This document shows, one piece after another, positions 17,750 through 26,136 of a stretch of 64,000 bases of DNA (positions within the stretch are counted from its first letter, which is position 1; each line of letters opens with the position of its first letter). The stretch comes from Shewanella insulae (GTDB taxonomy: Bacteria; Pseudomonadota; Gammaproteobacteria; Enterobacterales; Shewanellaceae), in contig NZ_WRPA01000008.1 of assembly GCF_009831655.1 (NCBI RefSeq), forward strand, positions 1 to 64,000, written 5' to 3'. The notes beneath the pieces were generated by a model. It was not told the DNA's origin. It saw only the letters and a list, made by a program, of their open reading frames with translations, and searched no databases. A program made the translations under genes and the position numbers.

Positions 17750-19104
17750 TGAAAAAGTTAATCTCTACAGCAATCGTTGCTGCAAGTCTGTCTTTAACTG
17801 CTGGTATGGTGAGCGCTGCAGATGCGCCTAAGAACATCGACCAGTTACTTAAGCAAGTTCAAACCGATCGTGCTAACGCGGCTAAAGTAAACAAGAAGCG
17901 TGAAGCCGAATTCCAAGCCGAGCGTGGCGACAAGGCTGCTTTGCTCAAGCGTGAAAAAGCTGCATTGGCTGCAGAAGAACAGCGCGGTAAAGATCTTTCT
18001 CAAGCATTCGCTGATAACGAGCGTAAAATTGCTCAGTTAGAAGAAGACCGTAAGATTGCTCAAGGTGACTTGGGTGAAATGTTCGGTGTTGTTAAAGGTG
18101 AAGCCGGTGATTTCGCTGGTAAGCTTGTTTCATCAAACGTTAGTGCTCAGTTCCCAGGTCGCGATGCATTCATTGCCGAGCTTGGTGCACGCAAAGAGCT
18201 GCCAAAAATCGAAGAGCTAGAAAAGTTCTGGGAAGAGCAGCTATTCGAGATGGCAGAGTCAGGTAAGGTAGTTACTTTTGACGCTGCGGTAACAGGTATC
18301 GATGGTAATGTTCACAACACTAAAGTAACTCGTGTTGGTGCTTACAACCTGCTAGCAGACGGCCAGTATGTTGTTTATAACGCTGATCTAGGTCTTATCC
18401 AGCAGCTTTCTCAGCAGCCTGGTGGCGAGCAAGTAGCAAGTGTTAAAGCTTTCGAAGGTCAAACTTCTGGCGTTCACAAGCTGTTTGTTGACCCTGCTCG
18501 TGGTGTTCTACTAAACGTATTCACTCAGAAGGCAACTATCGAAGAGCGTATCGAAGCCGGTGGTACTATCGGTTATATCATCATCGGTCTGCTAGTACTG
18601 GGTGCGCTAATCTCTATCGAGCGTCTGATCACTCTGTATGTTGTTGGCGCAAAAGTTAACGCGCAGCGTAAGAACATCGAGAACCCAGGCAACAACCCTC
18701 TGGGTCGCGTACTTAAGGCATATCACGACAACAAAGATGTTGACGTTGAGACCCTAGAGCTGAAGCTTGACGAAGCGATTCTGAAAGAAACTCCAGCACT
18801 AGAGACTCGTATCTCTATCATCAAGGTTCTAGCGGCTATCGCACCTATGATGGGTCTACTAGGTACAGTTACCGGTATGATTGCAACCTTCCAAAGCATC
18901 CAGCTATTCGGTACTGGTGATCCTAAGCTAATGGCTGGTGGTATCTCTATGGCACTGATGACGACCGTACAAGGTCTGGTTGCTGCACTACCACTAATGC
19001 TAATGCACGCTATCGTGATTGCACGTAGCAAGTCAGTTGTTCAAGTACTTGAAGAGCAAAGTGCAGGTATCGTTGCCGAGCACGCTGAGAAGAGGAACGC
19101 CTAA
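17749..19104 (+). CDS. ttpC: TtpC-like MotA/TolQ/ExbB proton-channel fusion protein
   Basis: The 451-residue protein has a signal peptide (MKKLISTAIVAASLSLTAGM, cleavage near VSA-AD), a charged periplasmic coiled-coil part (about 30-260), and then a three-span ExbB/TolQ domain. The first span is GTIGYIIIGLLVLGALISIERL, and the conserved core is APMMGLLGTVTGMIATFQSI. This layout matches TtpC, needed together with ExbB2/ExbD2/TonB2 for iron-siderophore uptake in vibrios. Codon bias is strong. The downstream exbB start overlaps its stop, so the operon is translationally coupled. Confidence 0.88.
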   Translation: MKKLISTAIVAASLSLTAGMVSAADAPKNIDQLLKQVQTDRANAAKVNKKREAEFQAERGDKAALLKREKAALAAEEQRGKDLSQAFADNERKIAQLEEDRKIAQGDLGEMFGVVKGEAGDFAGKLVSSNVSAQFPGRDAFIAELGARKELPKIEELEKFWEEQLFEMAESGKVVTFDAAVTGIDGNVHNTKVTRVGAYNLLADGQYVVYNADLGLIQQLSQQPGGEQVASVKAFEGQTSGVHKLFVDPARGVLLNVFTQKATIEERIEAGGTIGYIIIGLLVLGALISIERLITLYVVGAKVNAQRKNIENPGNNPLGRVLKAYHDNKDVDVETLELKLDEAILKETPALETRISIIKVLAAIAPMMGLLGTVTGMIATFQSIQLFGTGDPKLMAGGISMALMTTVQGLVAALPLMLMHAIVIARSKSVVQVLEEQSAGIVAEHAEKRNA

Positions 19105-19631
19105 TGATGCTATACCTGATGGACATCTGGGATTCCGTCAGGGGCTTCATGGCCTCCGGAGGCGACGTCCTCTGGTTGGTTGCGGCAGTGCTATTCCTCA
19201 TGTGGGTGTTAATGCTTGAGCGTTATTGGTATCTCAATTTGATTGCGCCAAAAGAGCACAAAAACATTATCACCGCATGGGACAATCGAGAGGATTCTAC
19301 CTCTTGGCATGCACACCGTATCCGTGAAGCTTGGGTATCCCAAGCGAAACAAGATATGAATGCTCGTATGCTGATTATCAAAACCTTAGTAGCCATCTGT
19401 CCGATGATCGGTCTACTAGGTACCGTAACCGGTATGATACAGGTATTCGATGTGATGGCAGTTCATGGTACGAGTAACGCTCGTATGATGGCAGCTGGTA
19501 TTTCAATGGCAACCATGCCGACAATGGCGGGAATGGTCGCAGCACTATCGGGTGTTTTCTTTAGCACACGTTTAGATGCAAAAATGAAAATCAGTTTAGA
19601 AAAGCTCAAAGATAGCTTGCCACACCACTAG
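19104..19631 (+). CDS. exbB: ExbB-type proton channel subunit
   Basis: The 175-residue ExbB/TolQ protein is of the short TonB2 type. It has a first span DVLWLVAAVLFLMWVLMLERYW, a cytoplasmic segment, and two spans around the core CPMIGLLGTVTGMIQVFDVM and MATMPTMAGMVAALSGVFF. With ExbD it forms the proton-driven motor that energises TonB. Two adjacent ATGs are possible starts; the first overlaps the TAA of the preceding gene. Confidence 0.93.
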   Translation: MMLYLMDIWDSVRGFMASGGDVLWLVAAVLFLMWVLMLERYWYLNLIAPKEHKNIITAWDNREDSTSWHAHRIREAWVSQAKQDMNARMLIIKTLVAICPMIGLLGTVTGMIQVFDVMAVHGTSNARMMAAGISMATMPTMAGMVAALSGVFFSTRLDAKMKISLEKLKDSLPHH

Positions 19632-19645
19632 AGAGAGTATTGAAC

Positions 19646-20050
19646 ATGGCACGTAAAAAGCATTCAAGTATAGAAGAAGAAGCACAAATTGATATGACGC
19701 CGATGCTCGACATCGTGTTTATCATGTTGATCTTCTTTATCGTAACGACGTCGTTCATTAAGCCATCTGGCCTTGACTACAACAAGCCAGAAGCTTCTCA
19801 AGCGACAACTAAGAAGTCAGCAAACATCTTTATTGGTGTCAGCAAGACAGGCGTGATTAAGATGGAAAACCGTCAGGTTGACATCGAGCGTGTAACAGCA
19901 AACGTTGAGCGTATGCTTGCTGAAGCACCTGAAGCGGCTGTATTGATTGAAGCAGATAAAGAAGCTGAACACGGCATTGTTGTTAAGGTTATGGACAATG
20001 TGAAGAAAGCAGGTATCGATAAAATATCGGTTTCAGCGGGGAAAGACTAA
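19646..20050 (+). CDS. exbD: ExbD biopolymer transport protein
   Basis: The 134-residue protein has a single span with the proton-carrying Asp in the signature IDMTPMLDIVFIMLIFFIVTTSFIKPSG and a periplasmic ExbD/TolR domain ending KAGIDKISVSAGKD. ATG 19646 follows GAGAGAG by about 8 bases; an upstream TTG at 19640 is less likely. It is located between exbB and tonB. Confidence 0.94.
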   Translation: MARKKHSSIEEEAQIDMTPMLDIVFIMLIFFIVTTSFIKPSGLDYNKPEASQATTKKSANIFIGVSKTGVIKMENRQVDIERVTANVERMLAEAPEAAVLIEADKEAEHGIVVKVMDNVKKAGIDKISVSAGKD

Positions 20051-20051
20051 T

Positions 20052-20669
20052 ATGCTGAGAGGAATAGTATCATTATTAGTTGGTGGTGCTGTTACTTTTG
20101 CCCTGTTTGTTTTCATGGCCTTCTTGGTCGGTGGCGGCGCTAAACGCGCCGACACCAAAACTGATTCTCCAGTTATCGAGATCAGTATGGATAAACAGGA
20201 TACGAAAGTGCAGGACAAGCCTAGGGTAAAACCTAAGCCACCTACACCGCCTGAGCAGCCACCTTTACCAGATACGCCACCGCCAGATAGCTCATCTGAC
20301 ATTGACACCAACATGGCTTTCAACATGTCAGGTGTGGTTGCAGGTTCGGCGAATACCGGCTTTAAGCTGGGTAATATGATGACTCGAGACGGTGATGCAA
20401 CGCCTATCGTACGTATCGAGCCACAGTATCCGATTGCAGCAGCACGTGACGGTAAGGAAGGCTGGGTACAACTTAGCTTCACCATTAACGAGCTTGGTGG
20501 TGTTGAAGATGTGAAAGTGATTAAGGCCGAGCCTAAGCGCATTTTCGACCGAGAAGCTAAGCGTGCACTGAAGAAGTGGAAGTACAAGCCAAAGATTGTT
20601 GACGGTAAAGCCCTTAAGCAACCAGGCATGACGGTACAACTAGACTTTAAACTTGATGGAGGCAAATAG
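20052..20669 (+). CDS. tonB: TonB2-type energy transducer
   Basis: The 205-residue protein has an N-terminal membrane anchor (IVSLLVGGAVTFALFVFMAFLVGG), a short Pro/Lys linker (KPRVKPKPPTPPEQPP) and a TonB C-terminal domain (about 120-202) with IVRIEPQYPIAAARDGKEGWVQLSF and the YKP motif (ALKKWKYKPKIVDGK). It transfers proton-motive energy to outer-membrane receptors such as the one at 12763. The linker is shorter than in E. coli TonB, as usual for TonB2. It starts one base after the exbD stop. Confidence 0.95.
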   Translation: MLRGIVSLLVGGAVTFALFVFMAFLVGGGAKRADTKTDSPVIEISMDKQDTKVQDKPRVKPKPPTPPEQPPLPDTPPPDSSSDIDTNMAFNMSGVVAGSANTGFKLGNMMTRDGDATPIVRIEPQYPIAAARDGKEGWVQLSFTINELGGVEDVKVIKAEPKRIFDREAKRALKKWKYKPKIVDGKALKQPGMTVQLDFKLDGGK

Positions 20670-20671
20670 AG

Positions 20672-21919
20672 ATGCAAAAGGTTAATACGCTTGCAGCAGC
20701 ACTATTGCTTGCCATCGGGGGAAGCCTAGCGGTCGCTCCGGTGGCTAACGCCGCCGAAAAGTGTCCCATTGAAAAGCGTCAGTCTAAAGCCGTAGGCCAA
20801 AGCTCGGCAAAGAAAGTCCAAAAGTCTTTCGAAGCTTATCAAGAAGGTAATATCGACGAAGCGATTGCCGTACTGCTTGAAGCCAGTCCACGTGATTCTT
20901 TTGATAAGGCCTATATTGCCCGTATGTTGGGTAACTTTTATGCCGAAAAAAATCAGATGGGCACGGCAATTAAGTATCTAAAGCAAGCCGTTGACGCTGA
21001 CGTTCTTGGCGGTACAGACCATGGTGCAACCCTGCGTCTTTACGCCGACCTGTTGATTCAGGAAAAGAAGTTTAAAGAGTCTATCCCTTACTACTACGAG
21101 TGGATGAAGTTTACCTGTAAAGAAGATGCCCAGGTGTATCGTCGTATAGGTATCGCTTATTCAGAGCTTAAACAGTGGGATAAGGTACTCGGTGTTGTCG
21201 ATAAAGGTCTGGCCATCAGTACTAAGCCTGATAAGGGCTTGTACCAGATGAAGCTGACCGCTTACTTCAACAAGAAAGATTATAAAAATGCGATTAAGGT
21301 CCTAGAGACTATGGTGCCTCTGTTCCAACAGGATGGCCGTCTATGGGTACAGCTAGCGCAGTTTTATTTGATGACTGAGAGCTATGATAAGTCATTAGCA
21401 ACTTACGACTTAGCTTACAAGAATGGATTTTTGGAGACCGCGGGTAACATTACACGTCTGTCTCAGCTGTTGGCACAGAATGGTTCTCCATATCGTGCAG
21501 CAAAAATCTATGAGAAGCATTTGAAGATCGGCCTGATCAAGGAAGATGAGAAGACTTTGTCTATCCTTGGGGGCTTCTACCACAATGCTAAAGAGCTAAA
21601 GGAAGCTGCTGAATATTATGGTAAGGCTGCCGACGTTAATAACAGTGGTAAACTTTACCTTAAGCAGGCTCGTCTGCTCACTCTTCTCGAGAAACACAAG
21701 CAGGCAATTCCTGTGCTTAAGAAAGCACTGGCTGCCGGCGGTGTGAGTGCGGGTGAGGTTGAGTTCGAGTTGGCTCTGGCTTATCTAGGTACTAAGCAGT
21801 ATAAAGCGGCATATAATGCCTGCCTTAAGGCTGCTAAGGACGAGAAGACTAAGCGTACAGCTAATAGTTATCTTGCCTATATCAAGGAAAAAGCGCGTAT
21901 TTATAACGTCGCACTTTAA
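20672..21919 (+). CDS. TPR-repeat periplasmic protein of the TonB2 operon
   Basis: The 415-residue protein has a signal peptide (LAAALLLAIGGSLAVAPVANA, mature start AEKC) and then tandem TPR-like helix pairs throughout (A-x-Y-x-x-GN, KEAAEYYGKAAD, KQAIPVLKKAL). It probably scaffolds protein contacts of the TonB2 complex in the periplasm; the exact role is not known. It begins two bases after tonB and is followed by a strong terminator, so it is the last gene of the operon. Confidence 0.88.
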   Translation: MQKVNTLAAALLLAIGGSLAVAPVANAAEKCPIEKRQSKAVGQSSAKKVQKSFEAYQEGNIDEAIAVLLEASPRDSFDKAYIARMLGNFYAEKNQMGTAIKYLKQAVDADVLGGTDHGATLRLYADLLIQEKKFKESIPYYYEWMKFTCKEDAQVYRRIGIAYSELKQWDKVLGVVDKGLAISTKPDKGLYQMKLTAYFNKKDYKNAIKVLETMVPLFQQDGRLWVQLAQFYLMTESYDKSLATYDLAYKNGFLETAGNITRLSQLLAQNGSPYRAAKIYEKHLKIGLIKEDEKTLSILGGFYHNAKELKEAAEYYGKAADVNNSGKLYLKQARLLTLLEKHKQAIPVLKKALAAGGVSAGEVEFELALAYLGTKQYKAAYNACLKAAKDEKTKRTANSYLAYIKEKARIYNVAL

Positions 21920-21930
21920 ACCTGAAAATA

Positions 21931-21955
21931 AAAAGCCCCATAAGGGGCTTTTTTT
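21931..21955 (+). terminator. Rho-independent terminator of the TonB2 operon
   Basis: Stem AAAAGCCCC / GGGGCTTTT with loop ATAA and a T-run. The A-run on the left could also serve the convergent minus-strand gene. Confidence 0.93.
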
Positions 21956-21974
21956 ATGCCTGTTGATAGACAAG

Positions 21975-22484
21975 CTAATTTAGGCAATGCATCGCCGTAT
22001 GATGCTCCCTTTGTCCCTCCAGAGTGTGGGTCAGTGACCGCACATCCTCAAACAGGTTTTCGATGTTGAGATCGTCCTCAGGCTGGCAGAGACAGGCTGC
22101 CAACTCATAATCGATACGGTTGTTGTGCTTGCGCTGATAGTCTTGATTGAAGTCCGTGATTTTTTGTTCTATGCGGGCGATAACGATTTCGGTTCCTTCT
22201 CTATCTATGTTAAACAGCCCCAAGGCAAAGTTATCCTGATTCAGCCTGGCTACTAGATCCGTCGTTCTCAATATCGCTTCTTGAACCTGTTTCATGAATA
22301 ATTCCAGTAAATGAGGTTGCTTTACTGTTTCATGAACGTGTGGGCAAAGATACAATAAGGCCAGCGTCTGGCGTTCGCGCATGTGGCGGTGCCACTCACG
22401 ATTAAACACCTCCATAAAGTAGGTTTGATTGTAGACGCCAGTTTCGGGATCTCTGAATCCAGAATTACTAAATGAGTAAATCAT
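21975..22484 (-). CDS. Degenerate GGDEF-domain protein
   Basis: The 169-residue protein is a stand-alone GGDEF fold: DPETGVYNQTYFMEVFNREWHR matches the D-x-LTG-x-xN-R opening and RTTDLVARLNQDNFALGL the active-site strand. The GG[DE]EF signature is replaced by NQDNF, so cyclase activity is not expected; it may bind c-di-GMP or GTP or act through protein contact. ATG 22484 has AGGAG at the right distance, whereas a GTG seven codons upstream does not. It is convergent with the TonB2 operon. Confidence 0.75.
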   Translation of the reverse strand: MIYSFSNSGFRDPETGVYNQTYFMEVFNREWHRHMRERQTLALLYLCPHVHETVKQPHLLELFMKQVQEAILRTTDLVARLNQDNFALGLFNIDREGTEIVIARIEQKITDFNQDYQRKHNNRIDYELAACLCQPEDDLNIENLFEDVRSLTHTLEGQREHHTAMHCLN

Positions 22485-22563
22485 TAGCTCGCTCCTCAGA
22501 TACACCTAAGGTAATTATAGAAAATAACACTCACTTGCACAGAATATGAAGGATATAACTCGA

Positions 22564-24405
22564 ATGAACAAAACGCTTCTCGCATTGACGATATCAGCTT
22601 TGGTGGCCATGGTGGGCTGCTCAGACAAGGAAACCAGTGCAAGCCAGGTGAATAACAGTGCGCCAGCAACAGAGCAAGCTGTGGCGCCTCAAGTACAAAG
22701 CGCCGAGCAGGAATACCTTGCCTTAGTCGATCGCTATTTCAAGGACATGCTCAAGTTAGAGCCCATGTATGCCACCTTCGTTGGCGTGAACGATTACAAC
22801 GATCAGTTTGGTGGCGACCTCACCGAGGAATACCTCAAGGCGCGTCACGAGCTTAACAGTCGCTACCTGAAGGAGGTAAAGGCAATCGATCGCAGTGCCT
22901 TACCCGAATCGCTGCAACTTAGCTACGACATGTTTAGCTATGACAGAAACATGGCCCTAGTGTCAGAGACCTTCCCATCCTATTTTATGCCGATGAACCA
23001 GTTCTACAGCACTGTGATTACTATGGTGCAGCTAGGCAGTGGCGAGAGTGCGCAGCCATTTAACACGGTAAAAGACTATGAAAATTGGTTGTCGCGTCTA
23101 ACAGGTTTCATTAAGTGGACTAAGTTGGCCCAGGCGCGTATGGATGAGGGGATTGCCAGTAAGGCCGTACTTCCACGCGTCTTGGTTGAGCGCATCATTC
23201 CTCAGCTTGATGCTCAGTTAGTTGAGCAGGCCAAAGATAGCCTCTTCTATGCGCCTATAACTAATCTGCCAGAGAGCTTTAGTGAAGAGGAGAAGCAGAA
23301 GCTCACCCAGCAATATAGCGACTTAATCAGCAAAGAGCTGATCCCTGCGCTGGCGTCACTAAAACAATATTTCCAAGAAACCTACCTGCCAGTGGCCCGA
23401 GCCAGCGACGGTTGGTGGGGACTGCCTAACGGTAAAGTTTGGTATCAACACCTAGCCAATGCCCATACGACGACCACTATGCCAGTCGATGAAATTCATC
23501 AAATAGGTCTAAATGAGGTGGCGCGCATTCTCAGCGAGATGGATAAGGTAAGAGAGCAGGTGGGCTTCAAGGGCGACCTCAAGGCCTTCTTTGCCTCACT
23601 CTCTTCCGAGCCGCAATACTTCTTCAGCGAGCGTCAGGGGCTGATAGATGGCTACATGGTGCTGAAGGACAAGATTAACGCCGTATTGCCTAACTATTTC
23701 AATGTGATGCCTAAGGCCGACTATGTGGTCAAGCCGGTTGAAAGCTTCCGCGAGCAGTCTGCCGCCGGTGCATCTTACGAAGCCCCTGCAGTCGATGGTT
23801 CGCGTCCCGGTGTATTCTACATTAACACCTATAACCTCAAGGCACAGCCAAAGTGGGGGATGACTACGCTGTCACTGCACGAGGCCGCGCCTGGGCATCA
23901 CTTCCAGATTGCCATCAAGCAGGAGCTGACCGGGGTGCCAGAGTTCCAGCGCTTTAGCGGTTATACCGCCTTCGAAGAGGGCTGGGCCCTGTACGCCGAG
24001 TATCTCGGCATCGAGATGGGACTGTTTGAAGATCCATATCAGTATTTCGGTAAGCTATCCGACGAGATGTTGCGCGCCATGCGTCTGGTGGTCGATACCG
24101 GCCTACACGCCAAGGGTTGGAGCCGTGAGCAGGCGATTCAGTATATGAAGGACAACTCACCTATGGCCGAGACCGACATCATCGCCGAGGTAGAGCGATA
24201 CATGGCTATTCCTGGTCAGGCCCTCTCATACAAGGTGGGACAGCTTAAGATCTTGGCTCTGCGCGCCGAGGCGGAAGAGGCCCTGGGTGATAAGTTCGAC
24301 CTCAAGGGCTTCCACGATCAGATCTTAACCTCAGGCTCGCTGCCGATGGCGGTGATGGAGCAAAAAATCCACCGCTGGATAAAAGCTCAGGGCGGTAAGG
24401 CATAA
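22564..24405 (+). CDS. DUF885 lipoprotein, predicted zinc peptidase
   Basis: The 613-residue protein has a lipoprotein signal ending AMVGC and then a large helical DUF885 domain. The family metal motif HEAAPGHH lies at residues 439-446, with a downstream glutamate helix FEEGWALYAEYLG. The family resembles M32/M3-like metallopeptidases; activity on peptides is inferred. It is likely anchored to the periplasmic side of a membrane. ATG 22564 is preferred because AAGGA precedes it and it gives a standard signal peptide; another ATG lies six codons earlier. It is monocistronic, with its own terminator. Confidence 0.85.
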   Translation: MNKTLLALTISALVAMVGCSDKETSASQVNNSAPATEQAVAPQVQSAEQEYLALVDRYFKDMLKLEPMYATFVGVNDYNDQFGGDLTEEYLKARHELNSRYLKEVKAIDRSALPESLQLSYDMFSYDRNMALVSETFPSYFMPMNQFYSTVITMVQLGSGESAQPFNTVKDYENWLSRLTGFIKWTKLAQARMDEGIASKAVLPRVLVERIIPQLDAQLVEQAKDSLFYAPITNLPESFSEEEKQKLTQQYSDLISKELIPALASLKQYFQETYLPVARASDGWWGLPNGKVWYQHLANAHTTTTMPVDEIHQIGLNEVARILSEMDKVREQVGFKGDLKAFFASLSSEPQYFFSERQGLIDGYMVLKDKINAVLPNYFNVMPKADYVVKPVESFREQSAAGASYEAPAVDGSRPGVFYINTYNLKAQPKWGMTTLSLHEAAPGHHFQIAIKQELTGVPEFQRFSGYTAFEEGWALYAEYLGIEMGLFEDPYQYFGKLSDEMLRAMRLVVDTGLHAKGWSREQAIQYMKDNSPMAETDIIAEVERYMAIPGQALSYKVGQLKILALRAEAEEALGDKFDLKGFHDQILTSGSLPMAVMEQKIHRWIKAQGGKA

Positions 24406-24425
24406 TCTGAGCGATACACCTTTTT

Positions 24426-24465
24426 AAACCCAGCAAATGTTTTATACTTGCTGGGTTTTATTTTA
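24426..24465 (+). terminator. Rho-independent terminator of the DUF885 gene
   Basis: Stem AAACCCAGCAA / TTGCTGGGTTT with an 11-base loop, then TATTTTATT. Confidence 0.88.
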
Positions 24466-24496
24466 TTCATTTTTAGGGAAATCAAAGGAGTGCCAC

Positions 24497-24775
24497 ATGG
24501 TACAAGCAACAGCACGTCATCTATTGGTTAGCAACGAAGAAGAATGCGCACAGATCAAACAGCAGATCTTGGACGGTGCAGATTTTGGCGAGATGGCTAA
24601 GGCGCATTCCTCTTGTCCGTCAGGGGCGCAGGGTGGCGACCTGGGCTCTTTCGGTCCAGGGATGATGGTACGCGAGTTTGACGAGGTGGTGTTCAGTGCG
24701 CCGTTAAATGAGGTGCAGGGCCCGGTTAAGACCCAGTTCGGTTACCACCTGCTCGAAGTCACCAGCCGCGGTTAA
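24497..24775 (+). CDS. ppiC: Parvulin-type peptidyl-prolyl isomerase PpiC
   Basis: The 92-residue cytoplasmic rotamase is one residue shorter than E. coli PpiC. It has ARHLLVSNEEECAQIKQQI, DFGEMAKAHSSCPSGAQGGDLG and the C-terminal VKTQFGYHLLEV, all typical parvulin signatures including the catalytic Cys (SSCPSG) and His. AAGGAG precedes ATG 24497; in-frame codons further upstream lie in the previous gene's terminator region. It catalyses cis-trans isomerisation of Xaa-Pro bonds. Confidence 0.95.
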   Translation: MVQATARHLLVSNEEECAQIKQQILDGADFGEMAKAHSSCPSGAQGGDLGSFGPGMMVREFDEVVFSAPLNEVQGPVKTQFGYHLLEVTSRG

Positions 24776-24779
24776 TCTC

Positions 24780-25328
24780 TTGATCGTCGAGTTATATACA
24801 GACAACTTAAAGATCCGCTCGCTCATGCCTGAGGACTGGCCGCATTTTTTGTCGGTCCATCAGGATGAGCAGCAAAACCGCTATGTGAGAGCGCCCCAAA
24901 CTGAAGGCGTGATACGGGAGAAGTTTGAGCAGCGCCTCGCGCCCTGGGATTACGAGTCTGGTGCGTGGCTGACCTTGGTGATTGAAACCATAGAGCATGG
25001 TGAGTTTATCGGCTTTACCGGCTTCTATGGCGTCGATATCAGCCTGGGTCAGGTCGAGGTGGGCTATATGCTAAGCAACAGTGGCCAGGGGCGTGGTTAT
25101 GCCACCGAGAGCCTCAGGGCTGTGATCGATTGGGCTTGCCTGCAGTTTAAGGCCCACAAATTTATCGCGCTCTGTACCGATCAGAATGTGGCCTCGGCCC
25201 GGGTGCTTGAGAAGTGCGGTTTTCTCCTCGAGGGCACCTTAAGGCATAACTTTAAGCTAAATGATGCCTGGGCGGACGATCGTTATTATGGCTTGCTGGC
25301 CTCGGAGCGCACCGATAGCCCGCAATAG
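24780..25328 (+). CDS. GNAT acetyltransferase (RimJ/RimL-like)
   Basis: The 182-residue GNAT-fold protein has LYTDNLKIRSLMPEDW at the start, the acyl-CoA-binding motif GYMLSNSGQGRGYATESLRAVIDWA, and the terminal NVASARVLEKCGFLLEGTLRHNF block. Members acetylate N-termini of ribosomal proteins or other amines; the substrate is unknown. The start is uncertain: TTG 24780, four bases after the ppiC stop, places the first beta strand correctly, but no good ribosome-binding site is visible. It is probably cotranscribed with ppiC. Confidence 0.85.
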   Translation: MIVELYTDNLKIRSLMPEDWPHFLSVHQDEQQNRYVRAPQTEGVIREKFEQRLAPWDYESGAWLTLVIETIEHGEFIGFTGFYGVDISLGQVEVGYMLSNSGQGRGYATESLRAVIDWACLQFKAHKFIALCTDQNVASARVLEKCGFLLEGTLRHNFKLNDAWADDRYYGLLASERTDSPQ

Positions 25329-25376
25329 GCCAGAGTGATATACTCCCGCCGACTCAGTTAAATAAAGGTAGTTAGT

Positions 25377-25607
25377 GTGACCACAGAATCCCAAACCTTG
25401 GCCCTGTTGCCGGGTGAAGAGTTTATCGAACTCTATAAAGTATTGAAGGTGCAATCAATGACCTCAGGTGGCGGCGAAGCCAAGATGGTGATCAGCGAAG
25501 GCCTGGTGACCGTCGATGGTGAAGTCGAGACCCGTAAACGTAAGAAGGTGATTGCCGGCCAGGTGGTCAGCTATAACGGCGAAAGCGTGACAATAGTCGC
25601 TGAGTGA
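25377..25607 (+). CDS. ybcJ: S4-domain RNA-binding protein YbcJ
   Basis: The 76-residue protein is one S4 domain: FIELYKVLKVQSMTSGGGEAKMVISEGLVTVDGEVETRKRKKVIAGQVV aligns along its whole length with E. coli YbcJ. It presumably binds structured RNA; the target is unknown. The start is GTG with AAAGG upstream. It is followed 33 bases later by rraB. Confidence 0.93.
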   Translation: MTTESQTLALLPGEEFIELYKVLKVQSMTSGGGEAKMVISEGLVTVDGEVETRKRKKVIAGQVVSYNGESVTIVAE

Positions 25608-25640
25608 TTCGTCGCTTAGAGATCCAGAAGGAGTCAAACT

Positions 25641-26027
25641 ATGCAGTTTCCAGATGATGATAATGGCAAGATGTTAGCCGCCATGGCCGAGGCCGGTATC
25701 GATTTAACCAAGGCCTTGGATGTGGATTTTTTCCTGATCTTTGACGATCAGCGTGACGCCGAATCTGCGGTGGAAGAACTTTCCCAATCAGAGCTCGAAG
25801 GTGAGTTGGAGTTACACCTCAACGACGAGCTTGGCAAGTGGGAATTGATTGTCTGCATCAACATGGTGCCGGAATATCAGGCCATCGTCGATCAGGAGGT
25901 TGAGCTCAACGAGTTTGCCGCCGAGTTCGGTGGGGCGACTGACGGCTGGGGCGTGATGCAGCATCAGGAAGGTGACGATGAGTTTGCCGACCATGATCAT
26001 GAGTGCGATGACGACTGTCATCATTAA
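25641..26027 (+). CDS. rraB: RraB-like regulator of ribonuclease E
   Basis: The 128-residue acidic protein of the RraB family (ribonuclease E inhibitor) binds the C-terminal half of RNase E in E. coli and changes degradosome composition. Visible features are the opening DDDNGKMLAAMAEAGIDLTKALDVDFF, the core VDQEVELNEFAAEFGGATDGWG matching the YDGWG of E. coli RraB, and a very acidic tail, here also rich in His and Cys (HDHECDDDCHH), which could bind metal. AAGGAG precedes the ATG. It ends at a strong terminator. Confidence 0.88.
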   Translation: MQFPDDDNGKMLAAMAEAGIDLTKALDVDFFLIFDDQRDAESAVEELSQSELEGELELHLNDELGKWELIVCINMVPEYQAIVDQEVELNEFAAEFGGATDGWGVMQHQEGDDEFADHDHECDDDCHH

Positions 26028-26059
26028 TCGCGACTAATTTTAAAAGCGACTAATTTATT

Positions 26060-26087
26060 AAGCCACTATTTATAGTGGCTTTTTTTT
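26060..26087 (+). terminator. Rho-independent terminator after rraB
   Basis: Stem AAGCCACTA / TAGTGGCTT with loop TTTA and a run of seven T. Confidence 0.93.
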
Positions 26088-26136
26088 GCGGTAACGTAAG
26101 CAACAGGATAAGCAAGCCAGGAATTAGGGAGAGCAG

